The position numbers and the translations under genes are program-made. The notes beneath the pieces were generated by a model that made no database searches, had not been told where the DNA came from, and saw only the letters and a list, made by a program, of their open reading frames with translations. DNA of 64,000 bases from an uncultured Amylibacter sp. (lineage in GTDB: Bacteria; Pseudomonadota; Alphaproteobacteria; Rhodobacterales; Rhodobacteraceae): positions 2,249,001-2,313,000 of the forward strand of contig OX044354.1 of assembly GCA_943846615.1 (NCBI GenBank). Direction: 5' to 3'. This document shows, piece by piece, positions 43,988 through 53,059 of the stretch. Numbering within the stretch: the stretch's first letter is position 1; each line of letters opens with the position of its first letter.

Positions 43988-45607
43988 ATGGCGTTAAAGC
44001 GATCAGGTAACAGGTTTGAGGCCAGTATCTGGCCGGGTTTCGTGGATGCGATGACCGCGTTGTTATTGATTTTGTTTTTCGTGTTGTCGATTTTTATGAT
44101 CGTGCAATTTGCATTGCGCGAAACCATTACGGGCCAAGATCGAGAGCTGGATAGCCTGAGTATTCAGCTCTCGGATTTAGCGGATGCGCTGGGGCTGGAG
44201 AAATCCCGTGCGGCGGCGTTAGATCGGGATTTGACGGATACACAACGCTCATTGGCAGAAAGCCAGCAATCATTGAACACAGCCGAGGAACGGATCGCAA
44301 GCCAGTTGTCAACGATATTGGAATTGACGGATCAAACAGTGGCCAAGGACAAGCAGATCGTTGCGTTTGAAGCCCAGATCGCAGGCCTTTTGGTAGATAA
44401 GTCGGCATTAGAAACTGCAAATGCGGAAATTATCAGCCAAAAAGAGGCTGTTGAATTAGCCTTGGCGAATGCGCGTGGCGAGATTTCCGAACAGGTGGAA
44501 AACGCGCGATTGGCAGCGGCGAAACGCGAAGCGCTGGAAGCGTTGATTTTGGATTTACAGGCCAAGGGTGAAATTCAACTGGCGGAGATAAGTGCGGCAC
44601 AACAAGCATTAAGCGAGACCGAAAAGTCACGTTTAGCTGAGGCGGCGGCTGCAGAAGCATTACGCGCACGGTTGAAAAATGCGGATGCGGAATTGACGGC
44701 GATGAGCCTGTCGTTGGAAACACAGCGCAAAGAGGCCGAGGAAACCCTGACCCTGTTGGCGGCGGCGAATGCGGCGAAGAAGGCGTTGGAGTTGAATTAT
44801 GACACCACGTTAAGTGAGGCGGAACGCCAAGCAGCGTTAGTGGCGCAGGCAAATGATTTGTTGACGCAAGAACAGGCGCTGTCCGCCGAAAGCCAGCGCA
44901 AATTGGCGTTGTTGAATGCCCAAACAGAACAATTGCGCAGCCAGTTGAATCAGTTGCAGGGATTGTTGGATGCGTCCAATGTTGCGGATAATGAACAGAA
45001 GATTCAGTTGGAAATACTGGGTACAAACCTGAACGCTGCATTGGCGCGCGCCGCAGCCGAACAACGTAAGGCCGCGAATGAGGCCGCGAAACGAGCAGAG
45101 CTGGAAGAGAAAGAGCGGATTCGACTGGAAGAAGAGGCGAAGGATTTAAAGAAGTTTAAATCCGAGTTTTTCGCGCAATTGCGATCCGTGATGGAAGGCC
45201 AAGAAGGCGTGCGGATTGTGGGTGATCGTTTTGTGTTTTCGTCCGAGGTGCTGTTTTCCGCAGGCTCCGCCGATCTGGGTGATCGCGGACGCGTCGAAAT
45301 TGCCAAGGTTGCGGGGATTATCGATCAGATTGCCGATCAAATTCCAGCCGAGATAGATTGGATATTGCGTGTGGATGGGCACACGGATCGTATCCCAATC
45401 AGTACGGGTCGCAATTTTGCGGATAACTGGGAATTAAGCCAGGCGCGTGCGCTTTCCGTGGTGCGGTATTTGATTAATGATCTGAATATCCCAGCCAATC
45501 GTTTAGCGGCGAACGGGTTTGGGGAATTCCAGCCTATTGATGATCGCGACACGCCAGACGCCTACGCAACCAATCGTCGGATCGAGTTGAAGTTTACCGA
45601 GAAGTAG
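43988..45607 (+). CDS. MotB/OmpA-type peptidoglycan-binding protein with long coiled coil
   Basis: A 539-residue protein with one N-terminal transmembrane helix (FVDAMTALLLILFFVLSIFMIVQF) carrying an Asp (D20) at the MotB/ExbD proton-site position, about 310 residues of heptad-like coiled coil (LTDTQRSLAESQQSLNTAEERI and on), and a C-terminal OmpA/MotB domain (SEVLFSAGSADLGDRGRVEI ... VDGHTDRIPI ... NWELSQARALSVVRYL ... GFGEFQPIDDRDT). This matches a stator subunit that spans the periplasm and grips peptidoglycan. The coiled coil is far longer than in flagellar MotB, as in ZorB-like proteins. It forms an operon with the MotA-type gene. Confidence 0.86.
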   Translation: MALKRSGNRFEASIWPGFVDAMTALLLILFFVLSIFMIVQFALRETITGQDRELDSLSIQLSDLADALGLEKSRAAALDRDLTDTQRSLAESQQSLNTAEERIASQLSTILELTDQTVAKDKQIVAFEAQIAGLLVDKSALETANAEIISQKEAVELALANARGEISEQVENARLAAAKREALEALILDLQAKGEIQLAEISAAQQALSETEKSRLAEAAAAEALRARLKNADAELTAMSLSLETQRKEAEETLTLLAAANAAKKALELNYDTTLSEAERQAALVAQANDLLTQEQALSAESQRKLALLNAQTEQLRSQLNQLQGLLDASNVADNEQKIQLEILGTNLNAALARAAAEQRKAANEAAKRAELEEKERIRLEEEAKDLKKFKSEFFAQLRSVMEGQEGVRIVGDRFVFSSEVLFSAGSADLGDRGRVEIAKVAGIIDQIADQIPAEIDWILRVDGHTDRIPISTGRNFADNWELSQARALSVVRYLINDLNIPANRLAANGFGEFQPIDDRDTPDAYATNRRIELKFTEK

Positions 45608-45609
45608 GT

Positions 45610-46887
45610 TTATGCACGCGTGCGAATTGCGCGACGACCTGTTAGATACCAAACCTCTTGGACACCTTTGCCCTTCATTTCGACATCACCACGTTTGCGG
45701 AATGTGAATTGATCTTGGAGGATTTCTTTGGTCACTTTGGTGACTTGGATGCAGTCTGTTTTACCCTGACTTTCCAGACGCGATGCGGTGTTCACCGTAT
45801 CGCCCCAGACATCGTAAAATGGTTTCTCGGTGCCAATGACGCCAGCCACAGCGGGGCCAGTGTGAAAGCCGACGCGCAGATTGAAATCCTCGCCCATGTT
45901 TTGCGAAAAGACACGCGCGGCCTCGATCATGTCTATGGCAAAATGGGCCATACGTTTAGCGTGATCAGGTTGGGCGTGGGGTAGCCCTGCGGCGGCCATA
46001 TAGCTGTCGCCCAATGTTTTGATTTTTTCAACGCCATGTTCCATTGCCAAATGATCGAATTGGGTGAACAGGTCGTTGAGGAATGCGATCACCTCTTCGG
46101 GGGTGCGGTGTGATGATTTTGCGGTGAAACCAACAAGGTCGGCAAACAGGATCGTAACGGATTCATACCCGTCCGCGATGGTTTTATGTTTGTCCAATTT
46201 CAATTGATCCGCGATGGCCTTGGGCATCATTGCCGTGAGCAGACCCTCTGAGTATTCATACTCTTTTTCCAACAACGCTTCGGCGCGGTGCACCTGTAGG
46301 AACGCCGAGAAAATCAGGGCGAAGTTGACCGAGAAGAAAATGAAAACGCTGAGGTAGAGTAGGTAGCTGACGTGTTCGGTGCTGGCAGTGACGTAGGGCG
46401 AATGGGTTAGGAATGCTTGGTTTGCATACATGAACCCAATCAAACCGGCGACCATCGAAATGATCGACATCTTATTAACGCGGACCCCGAAAATCAGGAT
46501 TGCCATTGTCGCGCCAGCCAAGAAAAGGAAATGAATACCACTTTCACGCCCGAGCAAATACGACAGAACGGTTTCGAAGAATATCCAGTAGAACAGATTG
46601 TAAAGTGCACCTAACCAGACACTGATGCGCCACATGAAGGGAGTTAGTAAGAAAAGCGGTGTTGCGAAAATAAGGAATAAAATTGGCACTGCGAAACCTT
46701 GGATATCAAGAAGTGCCAATGCGATGATATAGGGTAGTGCCAGTAAAGGGATGATTGTCATCAACACGTTGATAACGACTAATCGCCGTTTTGTGTGCAT
46801 GTCGAAATCATGCGTGCCGACTTCGACCCAGCGAATAAACGCTGGTCCGTATCTGTCCACTGCTTTTTTGATTACCCTCGACCCCAT
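45610..46887 (-). CDS. Membrane-bound class III adenylate/guanylate cyclase
   Basis: A 425-residue protein with an N-terminal sensor region of about six transmembrane helices (residues 40-205), a short linker and a class III cyclase catalytic domain. Metal-binding aspartates are in TILFADLVGFTAKS and LGDSYMAAAG; EKIKTLGD supplies the substrate lysine, and FYDVWGDTVNTASRLES holds the Asp and Asn/Arg transition-state residues. The Lys/Asp pair favours ATP, so cAMP is the likely product. It is convergent with the motor operon (2-bp gap) and not linked to an obvious effector gene. Confidence 0.9.
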   Translation of the reverse strand: MGSRVIKKAVDRYGPAFIRWVEVGTHDFDMHTKRRLVVINVLMTIIPLLALPYIIALALLDIQGFAVPILFLIFATPLFLLTPFMWRISVWLGALYNLFYWIFFETVLSYLLGRESGIHFLFLAGATMAILIFGVRVNKMSIISMVAGLIGFMYANQAFLTHSPYVTASTEHVSYLLYLSVFIFFSVNFALIFSAFLQVHRAEALLEKEYEYSEGLLTAMMPKAIADQLKLDKHKTIADGYESVTILFADLVGFTAKSSHRTPEEVIAFLNDLFTQFDHLAMEHGVEKIKTLGDSYMAAAGLPHAQPDHAKRMAHFAIDMIEAARVFSQNMGEDFNLRVGFHTGPAVAGVIGTEKPFYDVWGDTVNTASRLESQGKTDCIQVTKVTKEILQDQFTFRKRGDVEMKGKGVQEVWYLTGRRAIRTRA

Positions 46888-46977
46888 GCCCCAAAGCTAT
46901 GCTAAACTGGCGGGAACTCAAGCGGAAAAGAAGGCGTGCGACTTTTGTCGCAATTTACAACCTGTGGGTGTGCCTAT

Positions 46978-49296
46978 TTAATCCGCCGTCAGCAAGGGCG
47001 GGCGTTTCTTGGTTATTTGTGCGGCCTCTGGTGGAATTAGCTCTAAATCCAGTTTGTCGCCCTTTAGGTGTACCTTGACCAATCCACCCTTGGCGAGTTT
47101 GCCAAATAACAACTCCTCGGCCAATGGCTTTTTCAGGTGTTCTTGGATCACACGGGCCAATGGGCGGGCGCCCATTTTTGTGTCGTAACCCTTGTCCGCC
47201 AGCCAACCAGCGGCGTCGGGTGATAGTTCGAACGTTACGTTGCGATCCATTAATTGCGCTTCTAATTGCAGAACGAATTTATCAACGACCTTGACGATCA
47301 CCTCTTTGGACAGTGGTGCAAAGCTGATCGTTGCATCCAGACGGTTGCGGAATTCAGGTGTGAATGTGCGCTCAATCGCGGCGGTATCTTCTCCTTCGCG
47401 GCGGTCACGGCCGAAACCGATGGCTTCTTTGGCCTGTTCGGATGCGCCAGCGTTTGATGTCATGATCAAGATCACATTTCGGAAATCCGTGGTACGACCG
47501 TTGTGATCCGTCAGTTTGCCATGATCCATGACTTGAAGCAGGATGTTGAACACATCAGGGTGTGCTTTCTCAATCTCATCCAGAAGTAATACACAATGCG
47601 GGTTTTGATCAACGCCGTCGGTCAACAGGCCGCCTTGGTCGAACCCGACATAGCCCGGAGGCGCACCGATCAGGCGGCTGATCGCGTGTTTTTCCATGTA
47701 TTCGGACATGTCGAAACGGATTAATTCAACACCCAAAGTGTCGGACAGTTGTTTTGCAACCTCAGTTTTGCCTACGCCCGTTGGGCCCGCAAACAAGTAG
47801 TTTCCGATTGGTTTTTCGGGTTCGCGTAGACCCGCACGCGCCAGTTTGATTGCAGAAGCCAATGCCTCGATTGCATCGTCTTGGCCGAATACCACGCGTT
47901 TTAGGGATGCTTCCAACTCTTTGAGCAGGGTTACATCATCACGGGATACGTTTTTGGCGGGGATACGCGCTAGTTTTGCGACCACGTCTTCGATCTCTTT
48001 GACGCCCAGTGATTTGCGGCGTTTGGATGCGGCGACCAAGCGTTGCGATGCGCCTGCTTCGTCGATGACGTCGATTGCCTTGTCTGGCAATTTGCGGTCG
48101 TGGATGTAGCGCGCCGAGAGTTCGACGGCAGATTTGATCGCATCAAGGGTGTATTTCACATCATGGTGTTCTTCGAATGCGGATTTTAAACCCTTAAGGA
48201 TTTTGATCGCGTCTTCGACTGTGGGTTCTTTGACATCAATTTTTTGGAAGCGACGGGCAAGAGCGCGATCTTTCTCGAAATGTTGACGGTATTCTTTGTA
48301 TGTTGTCGAACCCATGCAACGCAATTTACCACCCTGTAGGGCAGGTTTCAGCAAGTTCGACGCATCCATCGCACCGCCCGATGTGGCACCAGCCCCGATC
48401 ACGGTGTGGATTTCGTCGATGAACAACACTGCGTCTGGATGATCTTCCAATTCGGTCATCACTGCCTTTAGGCGTTCTTCAAAGTCACCGCGGTAACGGG
48501 TGCCTGCCAATAGGGAGCCCATATCCAATGAATAAATGATGGTTTCGGATAACACTTCGGGTGTTTCGCCGGCGATGATTTTCATCGCCAGACCTTCGGC
48601 GATTGCGGTTTTACCAACGCCTGGGTCACCAACCAAGATGGGATTGTTCTTGCGACGACGGCAAAGGACTTGGATACAGCGTTCCACCTCTTCGTCGCGA
48701 CCGATTAGGGGATCGATGCCGCCCTCGCGGGCGCGTGCATTCAAATCGACACAGTATTTTGACAGGGCTGATTCAGCCTCTTCGGGTACGGTTTCACCAT
48801 CGAAACCTTCAAATTCTTCGGAACCTGTAACTTCGCGCTGTTCGTTCATGGCGGCGTCTTTGGCAACGCCATGTGCGATGAAATTGACGGCGTCGTAGCG
48901 CGTCATTTCCTGTTCTTGAAGGAAGTATGCCGCATGGCTCTCGCGTTCTGCGAAGATCGCCACCAGTACATTTGCGCCCGTTACCTCTTGTTTGCCAGAC
49001 GACTGCACGTGGATGACGGCTCGTTGGATGACCCGTTGGAATGCGGTTGTCGGCTGCGCCTCCAGATCATCGGCGTCCGTGACAAGGCTGTCCAATTCAG
49101 TCTCGATGAAATTGATCAATTTGGCACGTAGCGTTTCAAGCGATACGGAACAGGCCCGCATAACGCGGGAAGCGTCGGGTTCGTCCAGTAGGGCCAGCAA
49201 AAGGTGTTCTAATGTGGCCAATTCGTGGTTGCGTTGGGTGGCGTAAGCCAATGACGCATGGATTGCATTTTCTAAACTGCTCGAGAATGAGGGCAT
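46978..49296 (-). CDS. clpA: ATP-dependent Clp protease ATP-binding subunit ClpA
   Basis: AAA+ unfoldase that feeds proteins to ClpP. Its 772 residues hold an N-domain with Clp repeats (residues 1-145), first Walker A GDPGVGKT (223-230), [25 protein letters not shown], second Walker [28 protein letters not shown] and the C-terminal D2 small domain. There is no long middle coiled coil between D1 and D2, which separates it from ClpB. clpS, often next to clpA, is not adjacent here. It is 90 bp upstream of the cyclase on the same strand. Confidence 0.96.
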   Translation of the reverse strand: MPSFSSSLENAIHASLAYATQRNHELATLEHLLLALLDEPDASRVMRACSVSLETLRAKLINFIETELDSLVTDADDLEAQPTTAFQRVIQRAVIHVQSSGKQEVTGANVLVAIFAERESHAAYFLQEQEMTRYDAVNFIAHGVAKDAAMNEQREVTGSEEFEGFDGETVPEEAESALSKYCVDLNARAREGGIDPLIGRDEEVERCIQVLCRRRKNNPILVGDPGVGKTAIAEGLAMKIIAGETPEVLSETIIYSLDMGSLLAGTRYRGDFEERLKAVMTELEDHPDAVLFIDEIHTVIGAGATSGGAMDASNLLKPALQGGKLRCMGSTTYKEYRQHFEKDRALARRFQKIDVKEPTVEDAIKILKGLKSAFEEHHDVKYTLDAIKSAVELSARYIHDRKLPDKAIDVIDEAGASQRLVAASKRRKSLGVKEIEDVVAKLARIPAKNVSRDDVTLLKELEASLKRVVFGQDDAIEALASAIKLARAGLREPEKPIGNYLFAGPTGVGKTEVAKQLSDTLGVELIRFDMSEYMEKHAISRLIGAPPGYVGFDQGGLLTDGVDQNPHCVLLLDEIEKAHPDVFNILLQVMDHGKLTDHNGRTTDFRNVILIMTSNAGASEQAKEAIGFGRDRREGEDTAAIERTFTPEFRNRLDATISFAPLSKEVIVKVVDKFVLQLEAQLMDRNVTFELSPDAAGWLADKGYDTKMGARPLARVIQEHLKKPLAEELLFGKLAKGGLVKVHLKGDKLDLELIPPEAAQITKKRPPLLTAD

Positions 49297-49557
49297 CTTT
49301 TTGTACCTTTCATGTGTGCATCATCGGGGACCCCCTGACAACGCGATACTGTTAGAGATAGAATTCTCTCTATTGTGGGGATCATCAAGGGGAAAATTGA
49401 CAAAATAGGTAACGAAATTGCGAAAATCGTGTGAATTAGGCTTTTTTGGGAACCAAGAGTGTTTCTGCTGGGTCTATTTTGCCTATTTGAACTTGCAAAA
49501 CGATTGGTTCATGTAATTAACGCGCAAGTGTTTTGTCGGGAAACCAATCAGGCAGGG
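49297..49557. other. Intergenic region between clpA and gloB
   Basis: These 261 bp upstream of clpA and downstream of gloB (both minus strand) hold no supported ORF. An AGAGA...TCTCT inverted repeat near 49355-49372 is the only structure I noticed; the clpA promoter must lie here. Confidence 0.5.
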
Positions 49558-50328
49558 CTATTGGAAATTATCCTTCAACGTGCGGATTGCGCCAAAAACA
49601 TCGGCGTCGGATGCGTTTTCCATATGTATAGCTTGTTTCATCACCGGGTTGCCGGCGCGCAGAAAAGGATTTGTAGCCAATTCCAGCGCGATCGTAGCGG
49701 GGACGTTGTACCCGCCGTTCGTAAGTGTTTGTGCGATATCAGCGGTTCGCGCGATTAATTCAGCGTTGTTTGGTTCTATCGATAGCGCGAATTTGGCGTT
49801 GCTCGCGGCATATTCGTGGCCTGAATAGACCAGCGTTTCAGGTGGCATCGCGATGAATTTTGTTAGGGTGTTCCATGCCATGGGTTGGGTGCCTTCCCAT
49901 AAGCGTCCACAGCCCAGCGCCATCAGGCTGTCCGCGCTGAACACAGTTTTATCATCTTGAAACCAATATGCGATGTGGCCGATGGTATGGCCCGGAACGT
50001 CCAGAACCTTTGCTTTGCAATTGCCCAAAGTTAACGTGTCACCATCCGTTACCGAGTTATCCAGCGGCGGTAGGCGGTGCGCGTCGGCGGATGCCCCTGT
50101 AACAGATGCCCCTGTTGCGGCACGTATTTCGGCGACGCCATCGATGTGATCCCAATCATGGTGCGTGATAAATATGTGATCTAACGCCCAACCACGTTTT
50201 TCCAGTTCCGCCAACAATGGCGCAGGTTCTGGCGCATCGATCATCGCGGTTTGCCCTGTTTCATCGCAACGCAGGATATATCCATAGTTATCTTCGAGAC
50301 AGGGAACGGTGGTTACAGAAAGGGTCAT
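49558..50328 (-). CDS. gloB: Hydroxyacylglutathione hydrolase (glyoxalase II)
   Basis: Hydrolyses S-lactoylglutathione to lactate and glutathione in methylglyoxal detoxification. A 256-residue MBL-fold protein with VPCLEDNYGYIL, PGHTIGHIAYW, FSADSLMALGCGRLWEG and YSGHEYAASNAKFAL, all typical of GloB. The metal motif THHDWDH (55-61) has Asp58 where the HxHxDH consensus has its second histidine, an unusual ligand change. It is divergent from the methyltransferase gene, 63 bp away. Confidence 0.9.
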   Translation of the reverse strand: MTLSVTTVPCLEDNYGYILRCDETGQTAMIDAPEPAPLLAELEKRGWALDHIFITHHDWDHIDGVAEIRAATGASVTGASADAHRLPPLDNSVTDGDTLTLGNCKAKVLDVPGHTIGHIAYWFQDDKTVFSADSLMALGCGRLWEGTQPMAWNTLTKFIAMPPETLVYSGHEYAASNAKFALSIEPNNAELIARTADIAQTLTNGGYNVPATIALELATNPFLRAGNPVMKQAIHMENASDADVFGAIRTLKDNFQ

Positions 50329-50391
50329 GGCAATTTGTCTTTAGGTTCATTAGGCTTGCGGATAACTAAACAGAAGCCTTGGGGGCTTGCA

Positions 50392-51162
50392 ATGCACTTG
50401 GACGTCGTTGATCTGCGAAAATTCTACTACCGCACGAAATTGGGGCGCATTGTCCAACGTGCCTTGCGCGATCATGTGGTACGGTTGTTTGGCGACACAA
50501 AGGGTCAGATGGTTGTAGGATATGGTTTCGCCGCGCCAATGCTACGCCCATTTCTCGACAGCGCACGACGCGTTATCTGTTTAATGCCGGGCCAACAAGG
50601 CGTGATGCCGTGGCCCGAAGGCGAATTAAACCGATCTGTCCTATCACCAGAGGTTAGCTGGCCTATTGCCACAGGCAAAGTGGACAAAATGGTCGTCCTA
50701 CACGGATTGGAAACCAGCGATGATCAATCTGGTCTGCTGGATGAAATCTGGCGGGTTCTGGGGCCGGGCGGGCGTGTATTATTCATCGTACCAAACAGAT
50801 CAGGTGTCTGGGCCAGATCAGACAGCACCCCATTTGGCTACGGCCAACCTTACAGTGTGGGCCAGTTAGAGGCACAGTTACGCGGGCATAAATTCTTGGT
50901 CGAACACCACATGTCGGCGATGTTTTTCCCGCCCAGTCAAAAACCATTCTGGTTACGGGTGGCGCGCATGGTCGAAGGGTTTGGTTTACGAGGTGTAATT
51001 CCATTGGCTGCGGGTGTGGTTATTATTGAGGCGACAAAACAGGTTTACGCCCGCCCGAAATCGGGACTGGGCGCTGCTGTTAAAAACCCACTGGGCAGTG
51101 TTTTGGGGGGGATTAAGTCACCCACCGTAAAACCAGTAAAAGGGATGCAGGTTAATGATTAG
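50392..51162 (+). CDS. SAM-dependent methyltransferase domain protein
   Basis: A 256-residue class I methyltransferase-like protein. The SAM-binding Rossmann start is degenerate (MVVGYGFAAPMLRPFLDSARRVICLMP) while the later part (VDKMVVLHGLETSDDQSGLLDEIWRVLGPGGRVLFIVPNRSGVWAR) is typical of methyltransferase type 11 proteins. The substrate is unknown. The frame is open from 50251, but ATG 50392 (MHLDVVDLRKFY) has a GGGGG purine run before it and does not cross gloB. Its position next to gloB is common in the order. Confidence 0.8.
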   Translation: MHLDVVDLRKFYYRTKLGRIVQRALRDHVVRLFGDTKGQMVVGYGFAAPMLRPFLDSARRVICLMPGQQGVMPWPEGELNRSVLSPEVSWPIATGKVDKMVVLHGLETSDDQSGLLDEIWRVLGPGGRVLFIVPNRSGVWARSDSTPFGYGQPYSVGQLEAQLRGHKFLVEHHMSAMFFPPSQKPFWLRVARMVEGFGLRGVIPLAAGVVIIEATKQVYARPKSGLGAAVKNPLGSVLGGIKSPTVKPVKGMQVND

Positions 51163-51172
51163 TGTGGGGTGG

Positions 51173-51208
51173 ACAGGCGCCGCTTCATTTTACTGTAATA
51201 GCGCCTGT
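51173..51208. other. Hairpin between convergent genes
   Basis: ACAGGCGC (51173-51180) pairs perfectly with GCGCCTGT (51201-51208) around a 20-nt loop just after the methyltransferase stop. Only a broken T run (GTTGTTCT) follows, so it is a weak terminator at best. Confidence 0.4.
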
Positions 51209-51214
51209 GTTGTT

Positions 51215-51592
51215 CTAATTAGCGTTTTTTAACACGTTCCAGCCAAACGCCAGAACACCAATAAGTACACATAGCTCAGAAATTGGTGCCAATGGAACCA
51301 TCGCCGCCTCGGAGATAACCTGAGCTTGCATCAAAAATAGGAGCGTATTCAGTACGATGGCTCCGACCAAATGCAATAGAAAGTGAATGCTGGCAAGGCG
51401 CCCATCAGTCATCTGTGGATATGCTTTATACGTCAGTGCGAAAACAACCGAAAGTACAAACCCTAAGAGATTAATGTGTGCATGGCTTGCTGCCAGCGAA
51501 TGGTCACCTGAACCACCCATATACATACCGATGATGATGCCGACGATTAGGAAGCCGGTGCCGAGTAACAAGAAATTTCTAGAAACGTTCAT
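51215..51592 (-). CDS. Small four-helix membrane protein, heme-copper-oxidase-like
   Basis: A 125-residue protein with four hydrophobic helices. ASHAHINLLGFVLSVVFALTYKAYPQ resembles the SHAHLNLLGW segment of small proteins related to heme-copper oxidase subunit I, where the two histidines could bind heme; that link is from memory. ATG 51592 (MNVSRNF) has GAGGGG upstream and replaces the longer frame from 51673. It stands alone, with an AT-rich upstream region. Function unknown. Confidence 0.7.
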   Translation of the reverse strand: MNVSRNFLLLGTGFLIVGIIIGMYMGGSGDHSLAASHAHINLLGFVLSVVFALTYKAYPQMTDGRLASIHFLLHLVGAIVLNTLLFLMQAQVISEAAMVPLAPISELCVLIGVLAFGWNVLKNAN

Positions 51593-51718
51593 TGTGTGCC
51601 CCTCTTTGTTTAATTTGGTGGCACGACTATAACATATAACAGTAAATATGTTAATATTACTGTATATTTTCAAATTTATTAGGATTTTTGATTTCTTTGC
51701 GGACTTACCTTTGATGAA

Positions 51719-53059
51719 CTATCCCTTGGAAAGTTCATCCAAACATTTCGTCAACGGTTCGCCTATCTGCAATTCACAAAACCCATTCGCACGCATCTCA
51801 GCGCTGGGCGAAATGGATCCGCCAATGATCACGTTCAACATATCCTCGCGCGGGGGTAAAACATCGGCGGCGATATCATTGAGTGTTTCTGCGTCCATAT
51901 TAAATGCCGCATTGATCATTTCCAGCCGAATGCCGCCACGCGGTGGTTCAATTGGGTACAGCTCCAGATAACGCTGCGCCAGCCAGTCGGGTTCACGACG
52001 TAGGTCGTAAACCATACTATTCAACATCGCGTTATGGGAATCGTTCAGGCCTTGTTGGTCGTTTTCACCTGCGGCCACATCATCATAAATCTGTGCAATG
52101 ACCCCATAAATTTCTGGCCAATCTGTGGACGGTACCGTGGCAGACAATCCAGTAATCGCCAGACGTTCACCGATTTGTGCGAAATGCGAACGTGGATCGT
52201 ATGATGCGCGGCGTTCCTGACGTACAATGCGGAACATTTCCGAGCCGGGGCCATAACCCATGTATTTATAAAAGGTATCTACCTGTGCCTGTTCAGTGAC
52301 GGTTTCAAATTCGCGGATGCGCCCCATGAAGACCAGCGTTTCCGTAGCGTCTGGATCGACCAAATGGATTGTACCTTTGGGCAATTCGCGGCGCGAGGGG
52401 GCTGGAAAGTTGTTAAGGCGGGCTTCGACAGTGAAGAGGTTTTCGAGTAGGGTATCGACTGTGTCGTCGAAATCAAATTCCTTGGCGTTCAGGATAATTT
52501 GATTTGGACGGCGTAGGATTTCGGTGTGCATCGAGCCAGATGGCAAAGTCGGCACATCTCCCGTGTATAGTGCATAATGCGTCAGTTCGGACTCCAACAA
52601 TTCAGGGGTACGCAGGCGGGTAGATGAGATTGATTTGAATGCGCGTGTCTGACGTTTTAACCAGTTTTCATCAATGCCCGGTTCGGAGATCAACGCCGTT
52701 AGATGTTCAACCGCCAAATCGAATGTTTCCGATGGAGCCTTTACCGTCAGCAATAGGTGTTCTGGTGTGGCACGTACCGCAAAATCAACGGCGTTAATGG
52801 TGCGAAAATCAATACTTTCGCGTGTGCTTATGTTGGCGGTCCCACTGTTCAATTTTGCAGAAAGGAATGCCTGTAATGCATTGCTTTGTTCTACTGTTTC
52901 ACCGTTCAGGTTCCATACCATCGTTGCCGCAACCATGGGTTCCGACAAGGTGGTGAAGGTGGTGATTAATGTGTTTTCATCATCTGCGCGATCTTGGCCG
53001 ATTACAGGCGCGGCGATGGCAGTGCACATTAGGGAGATTTTTAGGATACTTCGTATCAT
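51719..53059 (-). CDS. M16-family peptidase homologue, non-catalytic subunit
   Basis: A 446-residue exported protein with a signal peptide (MIRSILKISLMCTAIAAPVIGQ) and the M16 fold, including VDTFYKYMGYGPGSEMFRIVRQERRASYDP, the Arg/Tyr substrate region of the second half. In place of the HxxEH zinc motif it has NALQAFLSAKL, so it cannot cut by itself. It overlaps the catalytic partner upstream by 4 bp. The two probably form the heterodimeric periplasmic M16 peptidase type known in bacteria. Confidence 0.82.
   Translation of the reverse strand: MIRSILKISLMCTAIAAPVIGQDRADDENTLITTFTTLSEPMVAATMVWNLNGETVEQSNALQAFLSAKLNSGTANISTRESIDFRTINAVDFAVRATPEHLLLTVKAPSETFDLAVEHLTALISEPGIDENWLKRQTRAFKSISSTRLRTPELLESELTHYALYTGDVPTLPSGSMHTEILRRPNQIILNAKEFDFDDTVDTLLENLFTVEARLNNFPAPSRRELPKGTIHLVDPDATETLVFMGRIREFETVTEQAQVDTFYKYMGYGPGSEMFRIVRQERRASYDPRSHFAQIGERLAITGLSATVPSTDWPEIYGVIAQIYDDVAAGENDQQGLNDSHNAMLNSMVYDLRREPDWLAQRYLELYPIEPPRGGIRLEMINAAFNMDAETLNDIAADVLPPREDMLNVIIGGSISPSAEMRANGFCELQIGEPLTKCLDELSKG

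Noticed and set aside
42842..45607. Complete Zorya defence system
   Set aside because: Only the motor-like pair is present; no helicase, nuclease or other Zor effector gene adjoins it, so only architectural similarity is claimed.
45610..46887. Cyclase as part of a CBASS/Pycsar-type defence pair
   Set aside because: It is a full-size membrane class III cyclase of signalling type with no adjacent effector gene.
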